A DNA stretch of 64,000 bases from positions 1 through 64,000 of the forward strand of contig CALKWU010000215.1 of assembly GCA_938004015.1 (NCBI GenBank), written 5' to 3'. Below the pieces are notes generated by a model, which did not search any database, had not been told where the DNA came from, and saw nothing but the letters and a program-made list of their open reading frames with translations. Source of the stretch: an uncultured Oceanobacillus sp. (GTDB taxonomy: Bacteria > Bacillota > Bacilli > Bacillales > Amphibacillaceae). Every line of letters begins with the position of its first letter. Positions within the stretch are counted from its first letter, which is position 1. Position numbers and translations under genes: made by a program. Shown one piece after another: positions 56,387 through 64,000 of this stretch.

Positions 56387-56415
56387 ATCGTATCTCCGAC
56401 GATTAGCTAGGAGAT
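56387..56415 (+). promoter_or_regulatory. Pseudoknot candidate in the rpsO leader
   Basis: Stem 1: ATCGT/ACGAT (56387-56391 with 56399-56403). Its loop sequence ATCTCC (56392-56397) is exactly complementary to GGAGAT (56410-56415), giving an H-type pseudoknot about 20 bases before the SD AGGAGG. E. coli S15 represses its own mRNA through a pseudoknot; use of this fold by S15 here is inference. Confidence 0.5.
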
Positions 56416-56448
56416 TGGGGATAAAACAAGAAATAGGAGGTGGACCTG

Positions 56449-56718
56449 ATGGCGATTTCACAAGAACGTAAAGCTGAGATCATTAACGAATTCAAAATCC
56501 ATGAAACAGATACCGGTTCTCCTGAAGTGCAAATTGCTGTACTTACAGAAGAAATCAATCTGTTGAATGAACATCTGCGTGTACACAAGAAAGATCATCA
56601 TTCTCGCCGTGGTCTGTTCAAAATGGTTGGTAAACGTCGTAACCTATTAAACTATCTACGTAAAAAAGATGTTACACGCTACCGTAACTTGATTGAAAAA
56701 CTCGGATTACGCCGATAA
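56449..56718 (+). CDS. rpsO: 30S ribosomal protein S15
   Basis: 89 residues from ATG 56449, directly after AGGAGGTGGACCTG. Core helices [46 protein letters not shown] (key parts TGSPEVQIA and [11 protein letters not shown]) and [15 protein letters not shown] are invariant for S15. It is followed by pnp as in most bacteria. Confidence 0.98.
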   Translation: MAISQERKAEIINEFKIHETDTGSPEVQIAVLTEEINLLNEHLRVHKKDHHSRRGLFKMVGKRRNLLNYLRKKDVTRYRNLIEKLGLRR

Positions 56719-56763
56719 TCACACGAAGATACGTTGCCGATCAAACAAATCTTTTTGATGAAT

Positions 56764-56834
56764 GCCTGAAAAGCCTAAATGGTCAAATCCGGTGTACAAT
56801 CGGACGGACACTGGATTTGCCATTCTGGGCAGGC
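56764..56834 (+). other. Long hairpin in the rpsO 3' region
   Basis: AATGG-CAAATCC-GTGT (56778-56795, with one bulged T) pairs with ACAC-GGATTTG-CCATT (56808-56824), 16 Watson-Crick pairs plus one G-U, around a 12-base loop. GCCTG/CAGGC (56764-56768 with 56830-56834) closes it further out. It is too long and lacks a T-run for a simple terminator; a double-strand RNase or decay-related site is possible. Confidence 0.5.
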
Positions 56835-56870
56835 GTCCGGAAATTGACAAATGACTTGTTCACTTTTTAA

Positions 56871-56897
56871 AAAAAGCAGGAGAAATCCTGCTTTTTT
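56871..56897 (+). terminator. Terminator before pnp
   Basis: AAAAAGCAGGA (56871-56881), GAAA tetraloop, TCCTGCTTTTTT (56886-56897). A perfect stem with a GNRA loop and T-run, ending rpsO transcription. Confidence 0.9.
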
Positions 56898-56990
56898 GTT
56901 AAGAATTTCCGATTGCGAATGGTGTAAAGTACAAATATATGCGGGTATTTCCAAATGATGAGTGTTACTTGCTTTCGGGATGAGAAAATG

Positions 56991-57019
56991 TGGACATTCA
57001 GTTTGATTATCATTATGCT
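56991..57019 (+). promoter_or_regulatory. Sigma-A-type promoter for pnp
   Basis: TGGACA (56991-56996), 17 bases, TATGCT (57014-57019). The -35 differs from consensus at one base and the -10 at two. It is 78 bases before pnp. Confidence 0.55.
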
Positions 57020-57097
57020 ATCGTATATTCTAGAACTGAAAGGGTTTGAACCATCAACATGTTTTGGGATGTTGTATTGAAAGGAGTACTACAATAG

Positions 57098-59221
57098 ATG
57101 GAAGATGAAAAGAAAGTATTTACGACGGAAATTGCCGGCAAGACGTTTCGAGTGGAAATAGGCGAGATGGCGAAACAAGCCGGCGGGGCAGCGATGATCC
57201 AATATGGTGATACATCGGTCTTGTCTGTTGCTACGAGCTCAAAAGAGCCGAAAGATTTGGATTTTTTCCCATTGACGGTGAATTATGAAGAACGTTTGTA
57301 TGCCGTTGGGAAAATTCCAGGTGGTTTCATTAAACGGGAAGGAAGACCTAGTGAAAAAGCGATCCTTGCTTCACGGCTCATTGACCGGCCAATCCGACCA
57401 TTATTCCCGGATGGTTACCGGAATGAGGTGCAAGTGATCAGCACTGTTTTGAGTGTTGACCAAAATTGTTCTTCGGAAATCGCAGCAATGATTGGCTCAT
57501 CCATCGCTTTATGCATATCCGACATTCCGTTTAAAGAGCCGATTGCTGGAGTGCATGTCGGACGAGTCGATGGAAAGTTCGTCATTAATCCGACAGTGAG
57601 AGAGCAAGAGAAGAGCGATATTGAATTGACCGTCGCCGGAACAAAAGATGCGGTGAATATGGTCGAAGCAGGTGCCAATGAAGTTCCGGAAGAAGTCATG
57701 TTGGAAGCGATCATGTTCGGACATGAAGAAATCAAGCGATTAGTCGCGTTCCAAGAAGAAATCATTTCCCAAGTGGAAGTGGAAAAATCTGAGGTGCAGC
57801 TGTTCGAGCTTGATGAAGAATTGGTTGAAAAAACAGAGAAGGAAGCGAAGGACAAGCTCATCGAAGCGATCCAAGTGAAGGAGAAACTGGAAAGGGAAGC
57901 GGCGATCCAAGCTGTCAAAGATGAAGTCATCGCCCAATATGATGAAGAGACCGAAGCGGATACGATCAAGCAAGTGAAGTCGATTCTTGATGATATCGTC
58001 AAAGAAGAAGTGCGACGTCTCATCACGAAGGAAAAAATCCGTCCGGATGGCAGAAAGCCAGATGAAATCCGTGCGCTATCCAGTCGAGTGCATCTGTTGC
58101 CGCGGGCCCATGGATCTGGACTTTTCACACGTGGGCAAACTCAAGCTCTCAGCGTATGTACGTTAGGGGCATTAGGAGATGTCCAAATTTTAGATGGATT
58201 GGATCTGGAGGAGTCCAAACGGTTTATGCACCATTATAATTTCCCACCATACAGTGTCGGAGAAACCGGCCCTATGCGGGGTCCTGGGAGAAGGGAAATC
58301 GGTCACGGTGCGTTAGGTGAACGAGCACTGGAAAAAGTGATTCCATCCGAAAAGGAATTCCCTTATACGATCCGACTCGTTTCCGAAGTGTTGGAGTCGA
58401 ACGGATCCAGTTCACAAGCAAGTATTTGCGCGAGCACATTGGCGTTGATGGATGCAGGAGTTCCGATAAAAGCACCAGTGGCAGGAATCGCTATGGGGCT
58501 TGTCATGTCGGATGATGATTACACGATTCTATCAGACATCCAAGGGATGGAAGACGCATTGGGCGATATGGACTTTAAAGTTGCCGGAACGGAAAAAGGC
58601 ATTACCGCTTTGCAAATGGATATCAAAGTCGACGGATTGAAACGTGAAATTTTACAAGAAGCGATGGAACAAGCGAAAATCGGCCGTATGAAAATTCTTG
58701 AATCCATGCTTGAAACGATTTCCAAACCGAAACCACAGTTGTCACCGTATGCGCCAAAAATCACGACGATGACGATCGATCCGGAAAAAATCCGTGATGT
58801 GATTGGTCCTAGCGGAAAGCAGATCAACGAAATCATCGATGAAACTGGTGTGAAAATCGACATCGAACAAGATGGAAGCATTTATATCGCTTCAACTGAT
58901 GAGGAAATGAACGAGAAGGCGAAGAAAATCATCGAGGATATTGTACGTGAAGTGGAAGTCGGTCAAGTTTATTTAGGAAAAGTGAAACGGATTGAAAAAT
59001 TTGGTGCGTTTGTCGAACTGTTCAAAGGGAAAGACGGTCTCGTCCATATTTCCGAACTGCAAATTGAACGCACGAATAAAGTCGAAGATGTCGTCTCTAT
59101 CGGGGATGAAATCCTTGTGAAAGTGAAAGAAATCGATAACCAAGGTCGGATCAATTTATCGAGGAAGGCAGTTCTCCTTGAAGAACGGGCCAAGAAGAAA
59201 AAACAAATGAATAGGAGGTAA
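57098..59221 (+). CDS. pnp: Polynucleotide phosphorylase (PNPase)
   Basis: 3'-5' phosphorolytic exoribonuclease. It is 707 residues with two RNase PH domains (about 1-210 and 310-550) separated by a helical domain, then KH (about 555-615: [20 protein letters not shown]) and S1 (about 622-692: [20 protein letters not shown]). [31 protein letters not shown] (key part [20 protein letters not shown]) and [10 protein letters not shown] are diagnostic. AAAGGAG precedes ATG 57098. The tail is lysine-rich. Confidence 0.98.
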   Translation: MEDEKKVFTTEIAGKTFRVEIGEMAKQAGGAAMIQYGDTSVLSVATSSKEPKDLDFFPLTVNYEERLYAVGKIPGGFIKREGRPSEKAILASRLIDRPIRPLFPDGYRNEVQVISTVLSVDQNCSSEIAAMIGSSIALCISDIPFKEPIAGVHVGRVDGKFVINPTVREQEKSDIELTVAGTKDAVNMVEAGANEVPEEVMLEAIMFGHEEIKRLVAFQEEIISQVEVEKSEVQLFELDEELVEKTEKEAKDKLIEAIQVKEKLEREAAIQAVKDEVIAQYDEETEADTIKQVKSILDDIVKEEVRRLITKEKIRPDGRKPDEIRALSSRVHLLPRAHGSGLFTRGQTQALSVCTLGALGDVQILDGLDLEESKRFMHHYNFPPYSVGETGPMRGPGRREIGHGALGERALEKVIPSEKEFPYTIRLVSEVLESNGSSSQASICASTLALMDAGVPIKAPVAGIAMGLVMSDDDYTILSDIQGMEDALGDMDFKVAGTEKGITALQMDIKVDGLKREILQEAMEQAKIGRMKILESMLETISKPKPQLSPYAPKITTMTIDPEKIRDVIGPSGKQINEIIDETGVKIDIEQDGSIYIASTDEEMNEKAKKIIEDIVREVEVGQVYLGKVKRIEKFGAFVELFKGKDGLVHISELQIERTNKVEDVVSIGDEILVKVKEIDNQGRINLSRKAVLLEERAKKKKQMNRR

Positions 59222-59249
59222 TTGGAGACTGGAAATCCTGTTCTCCAAT
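59221..59249 (+). other. Inverted repeat at the pnp stop codon
   Basis: ATTGGAGA (59221-59228) and TCTCCAAT (59242-59249) are perfect complements across 13 bases. Followed by CCCTTTT, so it may be a first, weak terminator of pnp. Confidence 0.5.
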
Positions 59250-59260
59250 CCCTTTTGAAC

Positions 59261-59297
59261 AAAAAGAAGCTGATTCATTGATTTCAGTTTCTTTTTT
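59261..59297 (+). terminator. Terminator after pnp
   Basis: AAAAAGAA-G-CTGA pairs with TCAG-T-TTCTTTTT around a loop of about 10 bases, ending in a T-run. It ends the pnp unit before ylxY. Confidence 0.75.
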
Positions 59298-59363
59298 AAT
59301 TTTCTCTCACTTTTTTACATACCTTGTCCCCTGTTTACATATGTTAATCCAGGGGGAGGTAGC

Positions 59364-60299
59364 ATGATTACATATCGGAAATATGTGAATCTTATCTTGT
59401 TCATCTTGATTTTTTTTGCTACATTCCGTTTGGAGCCTAATCCGTTTGAAACGGATGTTTTACAAGTGAATACAAGTGACCAGTTATATATGAAAATTAC
59501 CGACGAAGCGGAAAAAGAGGAATACAACGAACCACCGGAAAATGCTTACATTGACCGGGTATGGAAAAAAACACCAGGTAGGAACGGCAGAAAAGTAAAC
59601 ATCGAAGCGTCTTATGAAAAAATGAGGAAATCTGGTCAGTTTGATGAAAAATTACTCGTATTTGATGAAATTGAGCCGGAAATCGGATTGGACGATTTAC
59701 CGGCCGCACCGATATACCGGGGTCATCCGGATAAACAAATGGTGACGTTCATGATCAACGTTTCGTGGGGGGCTGAATATATTCCGGCAATCCTTCAAGT
59801 GTTGCAAGACCAGCATGTTCAAGTAAATTTTTTTATCGAGGGAAAATGGGCGAGGGAAAATCCCGACCTGGTGAAACTGATTGCTGACAAGGGACATCTA
59901 ATCGGGAATCATGCTTATGATCACCCCGATATGGCACGGATCAGCACGGCGAAAATGGAAGAACAAATAAGCCGGACAAATGAAATATTGACCGCCATTC
60001 TTGGTGAAACTCCACAATATTTCACTCCACCAAGCGGCAGTTTCAACGATCAAGTCGTTCAAGTCGCTGCGGATTTGAATATGGAAACGATTTTGTGGAC
60101 GACAGATACGATTGATTGGAAGAATCCCTCTGTTTCTGTTATGATAAATCGAGTGGAAAACAAAGTGCACCCCGGTGCAATCATTTTGATGCATCCGACG
60201 GAAGTGATTGCAGACGGGTTGGAGGATTTGATCATATCACTTAAAGATAAAGGGTATCGCATTGGAAAATTAGATCGTCTATTAAGTAGCGGAAGATGA
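59364..60299 (+). CDS. ylxY: Polysaccharide-deacetylase-like protein YlxY
   Basis: 311 residues (B. subtilis YlxY 319) with an N-terminal membrane or signal helix (about 5-24) and a NodB-like domain (about 125-300). The zinc His pair is present in IGNHAYDHPDM, and TPPSGSFN matches a NodB motif. The usual first motif TFDDG is replaced by MINVSWG, removing the catalytic and metal-binding aspartates, a feature of the YlxY group. Enzyme activity is therefore doubtful. GGGGGAGG precedes ATG 59364; mlpA follows after 24 bases. Confidence 0.9.
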   Translation: MITYRKYVNLILFILIFFATFRLEPNPFETDVLQVNTSDQLYMKITDEAEKEEYNEPPENAYIDRVWKKTPGRNGRKVNIEASYEKMRKSGQFDEKLLVFDEIEPEIGLDDLPAAPIYRGHPDKQMVTFMINVSWGAEYIPAILQVLQDQHVQVNFFIEGKWARENPDLVKLIADKGHLIGNHAYDHPDMARISTAKMEEQISRTNEILTAILGETPQYFTPPSGSFNDQVVQVAADLNMETILWTTDTIDWKNPSVSVMINRVENKVHPGAIILMHPTEVIADGLEDLIISLKDKGYRIGKLDRLLSSGR

Positions 60300-60323
60300 A
60301 TGACGAAATAGGGGGAAGTAGGT

Positions 60324-61541
60324 TTGATCCAGAAACATCAATGTGGGAATGGAGTACGTATCGTCTTGGAAACGATTCCTACCGTACGATCTGTGACAAT
60401 AGGCATTTGGGTGTTGGCAGGTTCAAGATTTGAAACGAAAGAAAACAATGGGATATCTCATTTTATTGAGCATATGTTGTTTAAAGGGACAAAAAACCGT
60501 TCTGCACAAGAGATTGCGGAAGTATTTGATTCGATCGGCGGGCAAATCAATGCTTTCACCGCAAAAGAATACTCGTGCATTTATGCGAAAGTTTTGGATA
60601 CACATAAAGAATTGGCCTTGGAAGTCCTCGCAGATATGTTTTTCAACTCGACTTTCGATGAAGTGGAAATGGAACGGGAAAAACAGGTCATTTATGAAGA
60701 AATAAAAATGTATGAAGATACACCGGATGATATCGTCCATGATTTTTTGGCCGAAGCGGCGTATGATGGACATCCGCTCGGTTTTCCGATTATCGGTACA
60801 GAGAAGCAATTGGAATCCTTCGACCGACATATGGTGGAAAACTTTATGGATGAACGGTATACACCGGAAAACATCGTCATATCTGTCGCCGGAAATGCGG
60901 ATGAATCTTTTATCCGAAAAATCGATGACCATTTCGGAAGTTTTAAAAAAATCGGACATCATGACGGAGAACCAGTTCCATCTTTTACGGCAAATTCCGT
61001 CAAGCGGAAAAAAGATACAGAACAGGCGCATCTTTGCCTTGGTTTTCGCGGGTTGCCGATCCATGATGAGTCGATTTACAGCTTGCTCATATTAAACAAT
61101 ATCCTTGGTGGGAGTATGAGTTCACGGTTGTTCCAACATGTCCGGGAAAAACATGGACTTGCTTATTCCGTATATTCCTACCACACTTCATATTTGGATG
61201 ACGGAATGTTGACGATTTATGCGGGAACTGGAAATGAACGGTTGCCGAAATTAAAACAAACGATTGAACATATTATTGAAGAGCTCGTGGTAAAAGGAAT
61301 TACGGAGAAAGAATTACATAACAGTAAAGAGCAATTGAAAGGAAATTTGCTGCTCAGTTTGGAGAGCACGAATAATCGGATGATGAGAAACGGTAGGAAT
61401 GAATTGCTATTGCAACAACACCGTTCACTCGATGAAATGATTGAAAAGATCGATGCAGTATCAAAAACATCGGTGAAAAATGTAAGTGATCGGATTTTCG
61501 AAAGTGAACCGGCAACTGCATTGATTGCAGCGGCTGACTAA
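60324..61541 (+). CDS. mlpA: M16 zinc peptidase MlpA (processing-peptidase-like)
   Basis: 405 residues. The inverted zinc motif HFIEH is at residues 46-50 in GISHFIEHMLFKGTKNRS, with the downstream glutamate in the EVEMEREKQVIYEEIKMYED segment. The C-terminal M16 half has LNNILGGSMSSRLFQHVREKHGLAYSVYSY (key part GGSMSSRLFQHVREK). The start is TTG 60324 after AGGGGGAAGTAGG. The order ylxY-mlpA-ymxH matches B. subtilis, where MlpA influences extracellular protease production. Confidence 0.95.
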   Translation: MIQKHQCGNGVRIVLETIPTVRSVTIGIWVLAGSRFETKENNGISHFIEHMLFKGTKNRSAQEIAEVFDSIGGQINAFTAKEYSCIYAKVLDTHKELALEVLADMFFNSTFDEVEMEREKQVIYEEIKMYEDTPDDIVHDFLAEAAYDGHPLGFPIIGTEKQLESFDRHMVENFMDERYTPENIVISVAGNADESFIRKIDDHFGSFKKIGHHDGEPVPSFTANSVKRKKDTEQAHLCLGFRGLPIHDESIYSLLILNNILGGSMSSRLFQHVREKHGLAYSVYSYHTSYLDDGMLTIYAGTGNERLPKLKQTIEHIIEELVVKGITEKELHNSKEQLKGNLLLSLESTNNRMMRNGRNELLLQQHRSLDEMIEKIDAVSKTSVKNVSDRIFESEPATALIAAAD

Positions 61542-61617
61542 CAGATCCATATTTTCAGATGGAAACGGACATGAATACGCCTGTCCTTGCATATGCTGGA
61601 AACAAGGGGGAACAGCG

Positions 61618-61869
61618 ATGCGATTCAGGGAAATCGGCGGAAAGGAAATCATTGATGTTAGCCATGGCGTCAAATTAGGTGTTTTAGGGCAAACCGATTT
61701 GGAAATCAATGAGCAGACCGGGCAAATCGAAGCATTCATCGTTCCATCTTACAAATGGTTCGGACTCGTGAAAGAAGATGAAGAAACGCTCATCCCGTGG
61801 AGTAATATAAAAGTGATTGGTGAAGATATGATCGTCGTCGAATCCAGTCCATTTGACGGCAATAAATAG
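61618..61869 (+). CDS. ymxH: YlmC/YmxH family PRC-barrel protein
   Basis: 83 residues from ATG 61618 (AAGGGGGA): MRFREIGGKEIIDVSHGVKLGVLG, VPSYKWFGL and IPWSNIKVIGEDMIVVE. The short beta barrel belongs to the sporulation-associated YlmC/YmxH group, whose function is not well known. B. subtilis YmxH has 85 residues and the same neighbours. Confidence 0.93.
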   Translation: MRFREIGGKEIIDVSHGVKLGVLGQTDLEINEQTGQIEAFIVPSYKWFGLVKEDEETLIPWSNIKVIGEDMIVVESSPFDGNK

Positions 61870-61870
61870 C

Positions 61871-61901
61871 GGGACGAAAAGGGACTGTCCCTGTTCGTCC
61901 C
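61871..61901 (+). repeat. GGGACTGTCCC-type nested hairpin
   Basis: GGGACGAA (61871-61878) pairs with TTCGTCCC (61894-61901); inside lies GGGACTGTCCC (61881-61891). Such GGGAC/GTCCC palindromic units recur as extragenic repeats in some genomes, but only one copy is visible in this window, so repeat status is unproven. Confidence 0.4.
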
Positions 61902-61911
61902 ACTTGATGGT

Positions 61912-61945
61912 GGCTGATATCTCAAAAGGTATCAGCCCTTTTTTT
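61912..61945 (+). terminator. Terminator after ymxH
   Basis: GGCTGATA (61912-61919) and TATCAGCC (61930-61937) form a perfect 8-bp stem with a 10-base loop, followed by CTTTTTTT. It separates ymxH from the sporulation operon. Confidence 0.9.
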
Positions 61946-61966
61946 GTTTTTTTCTGTTACAGCAAT

Positions 61967-61994
61967 CACTATAAAACCCAAACATCATATTCTA
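61967..61994 (+). promoter_or_regulatory. Candidate sigma-K promoter of spoVFA-spoVFB
   Basis: CATATTCTA (61986-61994) fits the sigma-K -10 CATAnnnTA exactly. CACT (61967-61970) may serve as the -35 AC element 15 bases upstream. In B. subtilis spoVF is transcribed in the mother cell by sigma-K. Confidence 0.5.
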
Positions 61995-62031
61995 TATAGA
62001 GAAATTCAAGTTTGGGAGGGTATTGGCAATA

Positions 62032-62913
62032 ATGGAGCTACTCATTGCTGTAATAGGCGGTGATGCACGGTATCTGGAGTTGATCCGTCAATTGGAAGCA
62101 TTGCCGGATGTAACAATCGTTCTAGTCGGATTTGATAATTTGGAACAAAGTTTTACTGGGTTGAAACAAAGTGATTTTCAAGAGTTGGACCCGGGGGATT
62201 TGGACGTTGTCATTTTGCCGATTACCGGAACCGATGAGTCTGGTAACATCGAGACTGTTTTTTCCGATCAACCGATCCAGCTTACCAATGATTGGTTTCA
62301 TCGTTTAAAAAATACCGCCATCTTGTTTACCGGGATGGCCAACGCATATTTAACGGAACATGCAGAAGCTGTAGATGTGGAGTTGGTTGCTCTTCTCGAC
62401 CGGGATGATGTCGCCATTTATAATTCGATACCGACAGCTGAAGGTGCGATTATGATGGCAATCGAACATACGGATTATACGCTCCACTCTTCTAACGTTG
62501 TCGTCACAGGATTTGGAAGAGTCGGCCATACGATTGCCAACAAATTTTCCGGTTTAGGTGCCAATGTCAGTGTCGCGTCGAGAAGTTTATCTGACTTGGC
62601 AAGAGTCACCGAGATGAATTTGACAGCGATCCCTTTGGATCGTTTATCGGAATATCTGGATAACTGTGACTTTTTGATCAATACGATTCCTGCTCCGGTC
62701 ATAACCCAAGAAGCGATCGAAAAACTTCCAGCTCATACGGTTATTATCGATCTTGCTTCAAAGCCGGGAGGAACGGATTTTGCTTTTGCGAAAAAACGGG
62801 GAATAAAAGCTATTCTGGCCAGAAGTCTGCCCGGTGTAGTTGCACCGAAGACAGCCGGGAAAATATTAGCGAATGTCATCATACAAATTTTAGAGGAAAG
62901 GGGATTGGCATGA
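62032..62913 (+). CDS. spoVFA: Dipicolinate synthase subunit A
   Basis: With SpoVFB makes dipicolinic acid, the calcium-chelating spore core solute, from dihydrodipicolinate. It is 293 residues from ATG 62032 (TTG 62023 also possible; GGGAGGG lies at 62014-62020). Typical sequence: LLIAVIGGDARYLELIRQL, DVAIYNSIPTAEGAIMMAI, the Rossmann loop VVVTGFGRVGHTIANKF and SLPGVVAPKTAGKILANVI. It overlaps spoVFB by 4 bases. Shows a spore-forming host. Confidence 0.97.
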   Translation: MELLIAVIGGDARYLELIRQLEALPDVTIVLVGFDNLEQSFTGLKQSDFQELDPGDLDVVILPITGTDESGNIETVFSDQPIQLTNDWFHRLKNTAILFTGMANAYLTEHAEAVDVELVALLDRDDVAIYNSIPTAEGAIMMAIEHTDYTLHSSNVVVTGFGRVGHTIANKFSGLGANVSVASRSLSDLARVTEMNLTAIPLDRLSEYLDNCDFLINTIPAPVITQEAIEKLPAHTVIIDLASKPGGTDFAFAKKRGIKAILARSLPGVVAPKTAGKILANVIIQILEERGLA

Positions 62914-63497
62914 CGCTCTCTGGAAAAAAAATCGGTATCGGTATTACGGGGTCTCATCATTCCCATGTTTTTGTATTTAAAGAAATAGAGCGCCTAGTGG
63001 AGAAAGGGGCGGAAGTGTATCCGTTCGTCACCGATGCAGTGAAGACAACGGACACCGTCCACGGTATAGCGGAAGAAAAAGTAAAGAAATTGGAGGAATT
63101 GACCGGGAAACCAGTAGTTACAACGATTGTGGAATCTGAACCGTTTGGGCCGGTGACTCCGCTTGATTGCATGGTCATCGCACCTCTCACAGGTAATTCC
63201 TTAAGCAAATTTGCCAATGCAGTGACCGATAATGCGGTGTTGATGGCAAGTAAAGCGACGTTACGAAATGATAGTCCTGTCGTTCTTGGTGTATCGACAA
63301 ACGATGCACTTGGATTGAATGGTATGAATTTGATGAAACTGATGGCAACGAAAAACATCTTTTTCATCCCTTTTGGTCAAGATGATCCGCTGAACAAACC
63401 GAATTCCCTTGTTGCTGATTGGTCAAGTCTAGTCGATACCGTAAAATTTGCATTAAATAAACGTCAAATCCAGCCAGTCCTCATTTCTTACCAATGA
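62910..63497 (+). CDS. spoVFB: Dipicolinate synthase subunit B (flavoprotein-like)
   Basis: 195-residue HFCD-type flavoprotein-like subunit: KIGIGITGSHHSHVFVFKEIERLVEKGAEVYPFV (key part GIGITGSHHSHVF), VIAPLTGNSLSKFANAVTDN and VLGVSTNDALGLNG. Translationally coupled to spoVFA. The following asd gene supplies the diaminopimelate branch from which the substrate is drawn. Confidence 0.97.
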   Translation: MTLSGKKIGIGITGSHHSHVFVFKEIERLVEKGAEVYPFVTDAVKTTDTVHGIAEEKVKKLEELTGKPVVTTIVESEPFGPVTPLDCMVIAPLTGNSLSKFANAVTDNAVLMASKATLRNDSPVVLGVSTNDALGLNGMNLMKLMATKNIFFIPFGQDDPLNKPNSLVADWSSLVDTVKFALNKRQIQPVLISYQ

Positions 63498-63503
63498 TTT
63501 TTA

Positions 63504-63512
63504 TGATATAAT
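63504..63512 (+). promoter_or_regulatory. Extended -10 promoter for asd
   Basis: TGaTATAAT (63504-63512) is an extended -10 with consensus hexamer. The -35 at 17 bases (TTTCTT) is poor, as is usual for extended -10 promoters. It would separate housekeeping asd from the sporulation-controlled spoVF pair. Confidence 0.55.
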
Positions 63513-63557
63513 ATAACGCTAATAATATCATTTGAGAACTGAAGGGAGAAGCGGGAA

Positions 63558-64000
63558 ATGGCAGAAAGGAAAGGATACCATGTCGCCGTTGTCGGTGCAA
63601 CCGGCGCAGTGGGAACAAAAATTTTACAAATGTTGGAGAAAACTGATTTTCCTATTAAAAACTTGAAAGTTTTAGCTTCGAAACGTTCGGCCGGGAAAAC
63701 TGTTTTCTTTCAAAATAAACCATACACGATAGAGGAAGCGGCACCGGAAAGTTTTGCGGAAATCGACATCGCTCTATTTTCAGCAGGGGGATCCGTCTCG
63801 AAAGCTTTCGCCGGAGAGGCTGTCAAACAAGGGGCGGTAGTCGTCGACAATACAAGTGCTTTCCGGATGGATGAACAGGTGCCGTTGGTTGTACCGGAAG
63901 TGAATGAACAAGACATTCAAACACACCAAGGGATCATCGCAAACCCGAACTGTTCGACGATTCAAATGGTTATGGCGTTAAAACCGATCAAAGACGCTTT
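63558..64000 (+). CDS. asd: Aspartate-semialdehyde dehydrogenase (3' truncated by window)
   Basis: The frame from ATG 63558 (GAAGGGAGAAGCGGG upstream) runs open to the end of the window, 147 full codons. The N-terminus has the NADP-binding loop VAVVGATGAVGTKILQMLE, ALFSAGGSVSKAFA, VVVDNTSAFRMDEQVPLVVPEVN (key part DNTSAFRM) and the catalytic Cys in IANPNCSTIQMVMALKP. Asd reduces aspartyl phosphate in lysine, threonine and diaminopimelate synthesis. Confidence 0.96.
   Translation, partial: MAERKGYHVAVVGATGAVGTKILQMLEKTDFPIKNLKVLASKRSAGKTVFFQNKPYTIEEAAPESFAEIDIALFSAGGSVSKAFAGEAVKQGAVVVDNTSAFRMDEQVPLVVPEVNEQDIQTHQGIIANPNCSTIQMVMALKPIKDA

Larger units (their letters stand above)
56719..57097 (+). 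other. rpsO-pnp intergenic region
   Basis: 379 bases without a gene. It holds a long imperfect hairpin (56764-56834), a strong terminator (56871-56897), a promoter (56991-57019) and the pnp SD AAAGGAG. pnp thus appears to be transcribed mainly from its own promoter. Confidence 0.75.

Noticed and set aside
57003..57029. TTGATT/TATATT as the pnp promoter
   Set aside because: The spacer is only 15 bases; TGGACA-17-TATGCT nearby is better.
63504..63530. TGATAT...ATATCA inverted repeat near asd as a riboswitch or operator
   Set aside because: It is 6 bp, AT-only apart from one pair and overlaps the promoter; too weak. The leader is too short for a lysine riboswitch.

Overview
The window is a continuous stretch of a Bacillaceae-type, low-to-moderate GC, spore-forming and motile Firmicute chromosome. 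Evidence: gene order follows the Bacillus subtilis ylqG-to-asd region almost gene for gene, Shine-Dalgarno (SD) sequences are strong AGGAGG types, TTG starts are common, and the spore-specific dipicolinate synthase pair (spoVFA/spoVFB) and the swarming genes swrB and swrD are present. All recognised genes lie on the + strand. I could not assign a species.

Layout. 1-3293: a partial FliK-like gene (ylqG), ylqH (a free FlhB C-terminal domain) and sucCD. 3361-6598: dprA and topA. 6599-7011: an AT-rich gap with a clear promoter where trmFO would be expected. 7048-10751: xerC-hslV-hslU-codY. 10752-11287: an intergenic region with a large folded RNA candidate, a candidate CodY box and the fla/che promoter. 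11288-38124: a fla/che operon of about 27 kb and 34 genes (basal body, C-ring, type III export gate, hook, chemotaxis, flhF/flhG, sigD, swrB). It lacks cheA between cheB and cheW. 38296-41456: rpsB-tsf-pyrH-frr. 41701-44643: uppS-cdsA-rseP, with dxr absent. 44803-49089: polC, with proS absent. 49346-56307: rimP-nusA-ylxR-ylxQ-infB-ylxP-rbfA-truB-ribF. 56449-59221: rpsO and pnp. 59364-61869: ylxY, mlpA, ymxH. 62032-63497: spoVFA-spoVFB. 63558-end: asd, cut by the window.

How it works together. The fla/che operon encodes most of the flagellum and ends with the sigma factor for late flagellar genes. CodY, encoded just upstream, is known in B. subtilis to repress the fla/che promoter, and a CodY-box-like palindrome lies between them. 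CheY, FliM, FliY, CheC, CheD, CheB and CheW are all here, so the missing CheA kinase must be elsewhere or chemotaxis is altered. The second half is the translation, transcription, lipid and replication core, followed by the sporulation and diaminopimelate genes whose products meet at dipicolinate synthesis.

No obvious defence island, prophage, CRISPR array or transposon is present. The most unusual signals are structural: an RNA-like nested fold after codY, a hairpin that appears to bridge a distant SD to the swrD start codon, a compact pseudoknot in the rpsO leader, competing hairpins before fliK, and a set of syntenic gene losses (trmFO, cheA, dxr, proS) in an otherwise conserved order. All structure and promoter calls were made by eye.
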